Positions 54,289 to 64,000 of a DNA stretch of 64,000 bases are shown piece after piece. Both the position numbers and the translations under genes were made by a program. Under the pieces are notes generated by a model. That model did not search any database. It was not told the DNA's origin and saw only the letters and a list, made by a program, of their open reading frames with translations. Position 1 is the stretch's first letter; each line of letters begins with the position of its first letter. The DNA is from Prostheceraeus crozeri (lineage: Eukaryota > Platyhelminthes > Polycladida > Euryleptidae): contig CAJQUW010001455.1 of the NCBI GenBank assembly GCA_907163375.1, forward strand, positions 51,201-115,200. The letters run 5' to 3'.

Positions 54289-55996
54289 CATGGATTTCTA
54301 TATAGTATAGTATATCGGGATGTGACACTTCCAATATCTACATACATTAGTAGTCCTGTTTTAATGACAGTTGATTGTTGAGTATCACGATTATACATAC
54401 TTTGTCAAAGTGACTTTCAAATGTATTGTCGATGGTTGTAGCACAAATTGTAGAACCAAAATAGAAAACAAGATCATACTATTTCATTTCATTGTTTCCA
54501 AAAAGACGCTGAAAGGTTCGGGAAAATATTGGCTGCAAAATATTCGAGAATTGAAGAGGGAATTTGGAATCACATTATATCAAGAACATCTACTCGCACA
54601 CCTACTGCATGAATGTTTCTTTATATCATTCCACGAGCTTTACTTATGGTTTTGATAGAGGATAGATTGTGCATTAAGCAAGTGACTGAAAGTGTAGAGT
54701 TTTCGGAGCCATCCATTTCAATCGTTCTTAACAAACAGCTTTCTATAAATCGATCGCTTATTTCAAGAAAAATACATGAGAATTTGCTAGACGATTTCTG
54801 CACCTTTCGAATACACACTTGGACGGATAGCCTATACATCCAGATTTCCATATTGATATGTAATTTTTCATACAACAATTGACGAATCATTTCAGTACAG
54901 AAAATTGAAATGGATGTCCAATTTCAAATCATCGCGATGAAAGTTCTTGCCAACAAATGCAAAGAGATTTTTCGAAAACCTTGTATTAGTTCTTGTGGAC
55001 AAGATTTTTTCGGGATTTCTTTATGCGGATTTTCAATAAATTCCATACTTTTATGGTCATGTCCATCAGACAATTTGTTAGTACAATCAAACCATCGCGA
55101 GAAAATACAGCAAATAATCCTGTTCATCTACGCTAAGGCAGTGTCGGACGAGGTCTCTTCTCACTTGATTTGAATCAAATAACACGAAGGACTACAATAT
55201 TTAATGATGACTTTTCTGACTAAATCCATCTAGGCTTTACATATAATGCCTTTCTTCTTAAGTCCGAGTTTGTGGGTTCAGGTATGGTTGAAAAAAATCT
55301 CGAGAAAATCCAAATTAATTGATTCTGAGCGATCAGCAGCAGCGTTCAAACCTTTGGGACACTTCAGAATGCTTAGAAAGGAAATCATTTTGCTCCTTCT
55401 GGATCAGATACATCCTTTACAGATATCAATTTTTTTCCACATGAAGACTGTCGATACCAGCTGAAACGGCACTCGAATGAATTTGTCCGAAGAGGACATA
55501 CTTAGAAACCACATAAAGATATGAAACACTAATTACACTCGAAGGGTTTTGGTGGACTGGATCATGTCGCAAAATGACTCTCTACTCAGGCTAAGAGATT
55601 TGGAAACCACACAAGCTTCTAGCATGACAACAAGGAAACGTTCCAGATAATCAAGTTTACAATTCTGAATTAATTTTATAGGATCGGAATGCTCACTTCG
55701 TTTGTGAAGTCCTATCGTTATTTTTTTTCATTAATCACGTTAATAAAACAACGGAAAATTTGGAACTCTATCGACTTCAGCGTCTTTTGGGAAACAATGA
55801 AATGAAATAGTATGATCTTGTTTTCTATTTTGGTTTTACAATTTGTTCTACAACCATCTACAACACATTTGAAAGTCACTTTGACAAAGTATAATCGTGA
55901 TACTCAACAATCAACTGTCATTAAAACAGGACTACTAATGTATGTAGATATCGGCAGTGTCTCATCCCGATATACTATACTATATAGAAACCCATG
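54289..55996 (+). mobile_element. THAP/P-like DNA transposon remnant with ~222-bp TIRs
   Basis: CATGGATTTCTATATAGTATAG starts the left TIR (54289-54514), and the right TIR (55775-55996) is its near inverse. On the plus strand a THAP-like zinc-finger frame spans the left TIR edge: C-x3-C (KCIVDGC), FHFIVSK, then W and IRELKREFG (about 54417-54560). THAP domains head P-element transposases. No intact transposase follows, and an 8-bp target duplication was not found. Confidence 0.6.
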
Positions 55997-57120
55997 TTCA
56001 TGCTCTCCAAAGAGTGCATAAACTTCAAGGAGTGCAATAAACAGTCCTAAGTGTACTCCTTCATTGAAATACATTGGCACATAGAAAGTTTTCATCCTCT
56101 AAGACTGTAAATTCTACATGGACATCTCAAGGAATCCCGTTGATATCTGCAATTCCATAACATGTAGAGGTAGATTTTTGAGAGCCACAAAATTCTGATG
56201 GTCACAGATTCTGAGGATCTTGTGAAATATATCCATCTTACTTCCTTTATTCTCGATCAACAAATTATGGCCTCGCCCTTCGGGCTCATTACATCTATTA
56301 TGCCCCATACGACATCTCGGGCTAAGCAAATTACTTCAGGCCTACTAGCTCTATTAGCAGAGTAGCAAATTACTTTGATGAACAATCAATATGTATAAAC
56401 AAATGACGTGCCATCAGGGACGTAGGCAGGGAAGCGGTTGACCTACGGAAAGTATAGGCATAGGTGACGATGCTGGGCGTTAGGGCCTCCTCCCCCGCCA
56501 TTTAAAAATGCTTAATAGGAAATGTTTTTGACCATCCCAGAATTTCATTCAATCCTTTTACATATGCTCCGTAATCCATAGGCCCTGCTAAACTGCATGG
56601 GAGATTTGTGTGCAACACTTCCTCAAAAATGGAAGTGATGAGTGGATTCATTTGATTTCATGATGATGAATCTATGTGGGGGCAAAGGTGGTTGTCATCC
56701 TTGCTCAAATTTTAATGGCTTTCCGAAACTGGCAGCGCTCCTCACAAATATAGATTGAGGATGACTTATTTACTTCAGGACTGACAGTCGTAGAACAGAA
56801 TCATGACACCCATATAATCAGAGATGACACTACAGAAATGGGCGCGCCTCTTCACATCTGAACTTGCGAGATGCAAGAACTACATGTATAGGATATGCAG
56901 AGGGTACCCTTTTCATATCTGAAATATACCTGAAATCGTGAATAAAAGTCTTCTTCAATCTTCTTCTAAGCTAACGTTATGCAAAGGATATTAAAGGAGT
57001 TGCTGGGCACCCCTTCCATATCTAAATTAACACCATATAGAGAGGAGATACTGACCACCTACCAGCTGAACAAATTATGGGGTATCTAAAATTCAAGTGG
57101 TAGCTCAATTCACATAGGAG
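55997..57120. other. No gene recognised
   Basis: AT-rich sequence with short frames only. A GGCCTCGCCCTTCGGGCTCATT stretch near 56269 can form a small hairpin. Confidence 0.3.
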
Positions 57121-60069
57121 CCAATGGCTCGTTTATTCTGGCTGGTCAAGTGCTGGAGTCGATCTCGTCGATCTGATTCTGTCCGGCATTTTTGCGTCGT
57201 TCTAAGTGTATATCGTCTCGATTCATCTGGTTCTTTGCATCAGTCCGCTTGTCTTCGCCGTCAGTGCTATTCTGGAATTGGATTAATACCTTCTGTCACC
57301 GTTAGCCCATATTTCCTGATTTTCGGCAATTTCTGATTGTTGAAGACAGTGATTAGTGTTCTGTGCCTTTGTCTGTGGTTGGGGTGGTGAGATTTCGCTG
57401 CGCTATAGTGCGGCAGCTCTCGATCGATAAAATTCCAATTCTATGAAATACATTGTGCAACGACTGCTTTACTTGTCAAGTTTAGTTTCAATTGTCAAGT
57501 GCGCAAGGTCTCGGGTTCTGAACTGGTGTGCATTTTATCTTTTTTGAAGTTTTCCTGAATTTTCGATAGCTATGCCAACTTCCAAGCGTTCAACACGATC
57601 AGGTTCTTCGTCAGCGGCTGCCAGCACGTGTGGTTTTCAGTAAATCAAAAGATTAATCGCGGAATTCAGAGACTCTGTAATTTCAACTATACGAAAGGAT
57701 TTGACTGAAGTCAAAGATATATTATCCTCTTTCAGCGGTCGCATTGAGGCATCGAAGAAGGCTTCAAAATCGCTTACTCATATTTTCATAAAAATTGCAA
57801 TGAGGTGGATGTGCTGAAGGATAGCTAAGAGCCCCTTAAGAAACGATGGAACACTATATGTCGGAGTTTCGTAGCAGGATGGCTAAAGGGAACAATATCA
57901 TCCTTAAAGTACTCTCTGAGAAGAGTGATGATACAGTTGATGAAGATGTTGTGGTGCATAAAGGAGCTATGATGACCATAACTAATGTGACAAATTTTCG
58001 TACTCAGATTTTATAAGTGATGTGTGTTTTCGATCCTTCTATTCAATGCGAGATCGATAGTTGGGAAGTTGATTTATGTGTCACAATTAGTCATCTCAAA
58101 CCTGATGTGATCAGGGTGACAGAAACATGGTTAACCGAAGATCACAGTAGTGATCTACTTCATTTTCCTCGCTATAAATTGTTCCGTTCAGACAGACAGA
58201 AGGATTCGTCATGGTGGCGGCGTTTGGACGTGGGTTCATGAGCGATTAAGGCCCTCTAGACTTGTTCTCTCCGACAACTCCTGTGCCTACTTTGAGTATT
58301 TGTTTATTGACTTACATGTTGGCCCTCGATACTTGATATGTTGCAACATCTATACCAAGTCTATGCAAAAACGAGCATGATGCAACAGTGAATCTTCTAA
58401 CTGACATTTTCGATGACAATTTGAACAAAGATGTTAATGCTAACTTTATTGTGGGAGGTGACTTTAATGACTTTCCTGATCCTTCTTGCGCGAGCAGTTT
58501 AATTTGACTAATAAAGTCAATTCACCAACCAGCCTGAACTCAATTTTAGACAAGATTTGGGTTGACGAAGTCTTATGTCAAATTTACGAAGATTGCGCCG
58601 TCGTCGGACCTCCGATTAAGAACTCCAACCACAACACTATTCGTCTACAGCTATTAGTGACCCATTACGCCAAAATGAAAAATGTTTGGTGCGATTATGA
58701 CAATCGGTTGGAAGTGATGAATTTTGATAATCAGCAAGATTTTCTGACTGTTGACGAAATGGTTACTGCGTTTTATGACCAACTGCACTTCTATTCGTCA
58801 CCTTTTCCATGTGAACTCATCAAGTTTTCAGACAGAGAGAAGCCTTGGATAACACCGGTCCTCAAGTAATTAATCAATTGGAGATGGCAAGCATTTAGAG
58901 ACGAAGACTTGCAGCAATATAATCAATAGAAATCAAAAAGATTGAAATTTCGAAGGCGAAGATTGTGTGGGTTGAAAAACAACGTCAAACCACGAAGGTA
59001 GCGTGGAATGTTGTCAATGGAATAAATGGAAAACGCACCAAGACTCCTCTTTTTCACCTGGTATCTCGCTACTCCACAAATGATGACCTTATTCAAGATC
59101 TTACGGAAGAATTTGTTAGCAACTTCAACTTTGAAGAAGATGCTAAGCTCCGTCCTCTCGATGACATAGATTGGGATTTCTTCATCTCGAGTAAAGAAGT
59201 GCATAGAACACTCATAAAATTGAACCCAAGGAAATCAATTGGGCCTGACATCATTCCGACTAAATTATTGATGGTTGGCTCTTCACCTTTGTGCAAACCT
59301 TTGAGTGAAAAATTTAATCGGTCAATTCAAGAAATGCAATTTCCTTCAATATTCAAGTTTGTTCATGTCAGTCCTGTTTCCAAGTAGCCCATGCCCAAGA
59401 TTCAAGATTTTCGTCCTATCTCGATTTTGCCAGTCATCGCTAAAGTTTTTGAGAGCTTGATTCTGACAGAATGAAAGACGAACTGATGAGGTGTTACAGT
59501 CCAAAGCAACATGCCTACAAACCTGTTGGCTCCTCTGTCAGTGCTCTGGTGAATGTTCATGACGAAATAACACGACGTCTTGGTCAAAAAGAAGCTCTAG
59601 CAGTTCGCGTCTTGTCTCTCAATCTTTCAAAGGTATTTGATGGGTTGCTGGGTAACTGCTCAACTATCTTGACATCAAAGGACGTGATCATGGTTTTCTA
59701 GAATGGCTGCATTCTTACCTCTCGAACCGCCAATTTCAAGTCAAGACGATAAATACATATGGTCAGATTGTGAATGCGCCATCAGGGGTGCCACAGGGAT
59801 CCGTCTTGGGCCCTTTTAATTTTGCAGCCTATATGGGATCGATTGAGTTTAGCACTAGAAAGACCGTTGGGTCAATTGACCCAGAAATGATAATATTTGA
59901 ATCCGTACACCTCTAAAAATTTGCAGTAGTTGACTTATCTCCCTCGACTTTTCCTAAAACTGTAATGTGTTGAATATAAGCATAAAATAAATTTCACGGA
60001 TTTGTTAGTTTCGATTTCTATTACCAATTATGCATGAAAGACCGTTGGGTCAATTGACCCACTTCATTC

Positions 60070-60312
60070 CTACACTCTAACGAAGCCATGCCTGGGCGTT
60101 CATTCACTGGTCGTGCATGCGCTTTTTGTTACAGTCAATGAACAATGCGCCTACACTCTAACGAAGCCACGCCTGGGCGTTCATTCACTGGTCGTGCACG
60201 CGCTTTTTGTTACAGTCAATGAACAATGCGCCTACACTCTAACGAAGCCACGCCTGGGCGTTCATTCACTGGTCGTGCACGCGCTTTTTGTTACAGTCAA
60301 TGAACAATGAGT
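60070..60312 (+). repeat. Three 81-bp tandem repeats inside piggyBac
   Basis: CTACACTCTAACGAAGCCA begins units at 60070, 60151 and 60232. They lie upstream of the transposase start. Near-identity of the copies suggests recent expansion. Confidence 0.95.
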
Positions 60313-60439
60313 CAGCACTCCATACTTTCTTGCTCAATGATATTGAAGGTGACATTATTGATTGGCTATTTTCGTGAACGGAGTGTGGAGTAGCGTTCAC
60401 TGCTATCGGAGGAAGTGTCAATGTTCATTTTCTGTCAGG

Positions 60440-62128
60440 ATGGCTGCACGATTACGGCGCACGGCAGCTGAAATCGCGCAACTGCTTATAGCTAATGTGG
60501 ATTCCGACGAGAGTGGAAGTGACGATGAAACTGAAAATGGACTTGCCTACGATCCATCTCCTGCAGTGAGCGATGAAGAGGAAAGTTACTGACGAAAGTG
60601 AAGACCCTATTGAAAGAGAAAGCGTCAGAAGAAGTGCTGAAGCGAGAGAAATGCAGTTTACATCCTCTGATGGAACTGATTGGACTCGGGTGGATATTGG
60701 AAGCGTCACTGACAGAGGAAGAGCACCGGCACGAAACATTATACGACAAAGACCTGGTGCAACTCGTTTCATTTTGAACAGAGTTGATAACGAAGAAGAT
60801 ATTTTTATCGAACTTCTTGGTCATGACAGCATTCTTCGAATCCTTGACTTCACTAGAGCTGAAGCAAACCGACAAGGAAATCATGAGTTTGAAATTTCTG
60901 AAAACGATTTGTTCGCCTTCTTCGGACTGTGCAGAATTAGAGGCGTTTCTACAAGGGAAGAACGAGCCGCTATCATCATTCTGGAGTCAAGAATTTGGAA
61001 TAAATGTGTTCAAGGAGACAATGAGCAGAAATCGATTCAAGGACATAAAACGCTATATACGCTTTGATGATAAAACAACCAGGTCAGAAAGAAGAGAAGC
61101 CAACAAGTTTGCAGCAATTCAAGAGCTATGGGAATCAGCAATGAAAAGGTGCGGTGATGCTTTTTTTCCTGGACAACACACAACTGTCGATGAACAGCTA
61201 TTCCCCTGCAAGTGTCGGTGCCCTTTTCTTGCAATATATTAGCGCAAAACCGATAAGTTTGGAATCAAATTTTGGTTCATTTGCGATGTTGATAGCAAGT
61301 ATGTTTTGAACGCGGTTCCTTACACAGGGAAGGATGAACAACGTGATCCACGCGTTTTCTGTTCCTGAATCAGTTGTCATGAACTTGACCAAGGCTTACA
61401 CCAACAGTGGCATTTCAGTGACGACTGATAACTTTTTCACCTCCAGCTCCTTGGCCAAAAATCTTTCTCAGAGGAACATAACTCTGTTGGGAACGATTCG
61501 ACAAAATAGACGTGAAATTCCAAGGGAAGTTGCACAGTGCCTTGCTTCAAAGCATATTCCGGTTCACTCATCTGCATTCTTCAAGTCTGAAAACCAAATG
61601 CTTGCGGTTACAAAGTCAAAACAACCAAAACTGTGCTGGTTTTATCAACTGAGCACAGATCCGCGAAAGTCGATGAGAACCATCCAAAGAAAAAACCGGA
61701 AATTATCACGAAATACAACAACACGAAAATACGGCGTTGACATTTCCGACCAATGTTGAGGTTGTATTCTACAAAGTGCGCATCAAGGCGATGGCCGCTT
61801 GCGGTTTTCTTCAACCTTTTGGACATCTTATGCCTCAATTCGTGGATCTTGGCGAAGGAAATGAACATGAGAAGTGCAAGAACACGCAGAGAATTTTTGT
61901 TACACATCGGAAAGTTGTTCTGCAGCAAGGCACCGTCCCGAAAGCGTCCACCTCATTTCAATATTTCTACACTTCGTTCTCAAGCCCTGCAGAGCGGATC
62001 ATCTGAAGAACGGACGAGATGTCAAACGTGCAAGTCCAATAAGACAAAGGTAACATGCTGCTCCTGTCACAAGTTTGTTTGTGGCAAGTGTTCCTCTCCC
62101 CTGTGCAATTCGTGCAGTTCCTCTTAGA
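60440..62128 (+). pseudogene. piggyBac transposase, frameshifted
   Basis: An ATG at 60440 opens an acidic N-terminus (DSDESGSDDETEN). The frame then changes near 60590, 60930 and 61750, with a stop at about 61240. The DDE_Tnp_1_7 core is recognisable: MSRNRFKDIKRYIRFDD, TVDEQLFPCKCRCPF (first Asp), FGIKFWFICDVDSKYVL and ISVTTDNFFTSSSLA (next Asp). The C-terminal cysteine-rich domain reads RCQTCKSNKTKVTCCSCHKF and ends CNSCSSS. At least three lesions mean it cannot make active transposase. Confidence 0.9.
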
Positions 62129-62929
62129 CAGTCAGATGAGAGAGAATTCTTATCTCAACACTTTCAGCTTTTGTTATTACATATTTCAATAAAAATTGTT
62201 CACCGACATTATGTATTTTTTTTTGTTGTGGGTCAATTGACCCAACGGTCCTTAATGGTTAAAAAATTTTTGGTCTTTCTAGTGTTAGAGAACTTGAGTG
62301 CTCTGTTTATCCAGTCAGTTACGCTGATGGCTTAACGCTTATTGAAGCTGTATATGGCAGTGACATGATTCCTTTCAAATGCGTCGAATGTTCGTTATCA
62401 ATCCGATTTCACCACCGTCGACTCTGAGTATTCTTGGCGTTATTTTCTCGAATTCTTTGTGGTGGTCCTTGTACTTTTCTAGCATCTTAGCTCGTGCGTC
62501 TAGCCGAATTCATATTATTCGCTCATTGAAGAGCATTGTTTCACCTAAGGAACTTTCAGTGATCCATCATGCCATTACAACATCGTTATTTTTATATGCA
62601 GCTCCTGTCTATGAACATATTCCTGCCTACCTACTGCAGAAGGCTGAACGTTTTCATAGAAGGGCTCACCAATTGATCTGTGGCAATGGATGATCATGTA
62701 GCTGCTTTCCATCAATTGAAGAGCGGTTCAAAGAGGCGGGATTGAAGTTCCTCAGATGCTGCAAAAATGACTTGCATCCCATGAAACGCATTTTACCTTG
62801 TCACCTTCCTCGGTCAGGCCTTTTTGCATTCCATTTTGCTCTACAACGATAGGCTTCTATTCTTTTTTTCGTGGTTTTGCAAACAATATAGCAGCAGAAG
62901 TAGAAGTAGAAATGTTTTAATTTCAAACA

Positions 62930-63430
62930 CTGAAAATCATAGTGGCAGGCAAAATTTGTGCATACAAGATGTTCACCACGAAGTTCGATGAAATACACAA
63001 AAAAGTGTCTAAAAGGAAAGAATCAGGGTCATGATGAAAGTAAGCAAAAGGTGACAAAAAATACAAAACATTGATGGGAGCAGGAGTGGTCATCTGTTTA
63101 TTCAAACGGTAGTCTGAGGGACGAAGGAGTTGTGGAATCTAGACGTTGAGATTTGAAGTTGTGGACGTCGATTTGATCGATGGGATCTTGGTGGCAGTAT
63201 ATCCGGGAGAATATGGCCCTTATGCCTTGCAGCAGTTTGGAAAAGCTTGAGTGCAGCTTTGCGTCTGCGATCTTGCAAATCTGTGACCATCCCACAGATA
63301 CAGGTACTGGTATCATAAATGCCGCATATTGCTCTGTGACATCGACGTTGCACTTTATTGAGATCTTGCTGGATTCCGGAAGGAAGCGTACAAAGGATGG
63401 CGAGGCACATTCAAGAGGGGAGCGTATTGT
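62930..63430 (-). mobile_element. LINE 3' fragment, minus strand
   Basis: The frame 63410-63102 encodes LNKVQRRCHRAICGIYDTST, LQDRRRKAALKLFQTA and ends RFHNSFVPQTTV, the usual tail of CR1/L2-type reverse transcriptases, followed by a probable 3' untranslated region to about 62930. It is a different subfamily from the neighbouring plus-strand LINE. Confidence 0.75.
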
Positions 63431-64000
63431 GGAGTAGTAAACAGTACACAAATCTGACTTGGAGACTATTGCTTTTGAAACTCGTACACTGTAAATCGCT
63501 GGATACGAAAATTACATACAAACATATACAAAATTGCATACAATTTGAAACTAACATCTGATACGAGATTCTGCATGCTTACAGATATCTGGTATCTTTT
63601 CATACCACACCTCACTTACTTTCTATGTGATTGGTATGTAGCGATACGAACTATTCTATCTGTGATTGGCTGTTTTGCACTGAAATACGAGTTGCTGGTA
63701 TGTTTTACAGACGAGACCCGATGAAAATTGGTCTTCATTCGTATGAGCAGCTTTAAGTCGCATAGCAAAAAATATGTATATATTACATACTACTGTCAAA
63801 TAACATTTTTCAGTAATATGTTTTTTTGATCGTGTGTTATTTAAGTAGATTAGATTTATTGTGTAATTTATGCTCTTCGAGATTGACGTCGTTGCTGCTT
63901 GTCTAGTAACGTCAACCGGACTTTTAGTTAGCTCTACTTTACGAACCAAGTAGATAGACATCAATTCGTTCAAACGATATCCTTTGTGCAACCATGTTGA
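63431..64000. other. No feature recognised
   Basis: AT-rich sequence. The minus frame 63991-63656 shows no domain. Confidence 0.3.

Larger units (their letters stand above)
59853..62284 (+). mobile_element. piggyBac-type transposon (2432 bp)
   Basis: Both ends read CACTAGAAAGACC (13 bp), and inner GACCGTTGGGTCAATTGACCC repeats lie adjacent on the left and about 26 bp inward on the right. The flanks are TTAG (59849-59852 and 62285-62288) where piggyBac normally uses TTAA. The host LINE frame rejoins when the element and one TTAG are removed. Confidence 0.9.
57121..62820 (+). mobile_element. Decayed LINE (endonuclease + RT), interrupted by piggyBac
   Basis: A basic leader region and possible ORF1 start (ATG at 57572) are followed by apurinic endonuclease pieces (VTETWLTEDHSSD, GGDFNDFPDPS, NSNHNTIRL), then the RT: NPRKSIGPDIIPTKLL, DFRPISILPV, LSLNLSKVFDGL, SGVPQGSVLGPFNF. 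The piggyBac sits just before the catalytic box, which resumes after 62285 as SYADGLTLIEA, with Gly for the second Asp. The end has FHRRAHQLICG and CSCFPSIEERF. Many stops and frameshifts make it dead. Architecture fits the CR1/L2/Jockey group, related to the fragment at 752-1942. Confidence 0.85.

Overview
The window is nuclear DNA of an invertebrate animal; the species cannot be told from the sequence. Support for this comes from short GT-AG introns, TATA-type promoters, two exons of a DEG/ENaC sodium channel, and a dense load of animal transposons (non-LTR LINEs, an RT element with a restriction-like endonuclease, mariner/Tc1, piggyBac, a THAP/P-like element, tRNA-derived SINEs). No bacterial operons, ribosomal RNA genes or CRISPR arrays were seen.

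The core is an apparently intact 16,100-bp Polinton/Maverick element of the adintovirus-like type (2291-18390). It has 439-bp terminal inverted repeats (TIRs) with one mismatch seen, AG...CT ends and a 6-bp AATACA target duplication. It encodes protein-primed DNA polymerase B, an adenain-like protease, penton and double-jelly-roll capsid proteins, an A32/FtsK-like packaging ATPase, a second membrane-anchored ATPase, a zinc-finger protein, a fibre-like coiled coil, two small glycine-rich membrane-active candidates, several unknowns, and one ORF joining a parvovirus-type phospholipase A2 domain to a retroviral-type integrase. Genes lie in blocks: + (2549-5638), - (11499-5736), + (11518-16191), - (16610-16188), then an accessory ORF. 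Most starts share an A-rich TTAAAAATG-like context. Several stop codons are followed by tiny hairpins, which also occur in-frame inside the polymerase gene.

The Polinton sits in the 67-nt intron of an unknown gene whose first coding exon is only the ATG. The same cassette occurs again, inverted and without the Polinton, at 22983-24358, so the empty insertion site can be read in this window. Both cassettes are arms of a giant palindrome (1-20294 and 20456 to about 26660, centre near 20375) made of unknown genes plus arrays of a roughly 30-bp repeat. The arms carry a LINE fragment, the Polinton and a mariner element with 305-bp TIRs.

At 27.1-29.75 kb lies a further unknown cassette on the minus strand. 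Repeats fill 29.8-30.9 kb. A minus-strand RT element (about 40.85 to 31.1 kb) is split by a 6.1-kb transposon (31854-37963) with inverted CCCAGTGAATCG ends and BEN-like exons. From 41 to 57 kb the sequence is mostly non-coding, with two DEG/ENaC exons (49478-49688 and 43018-43196, minus) and transposon relics. A decayed LINE (57.1-62.8 kb) is interrupted by a 2432-bp piggyBac (59853-62284), followed by another LINE fragment.
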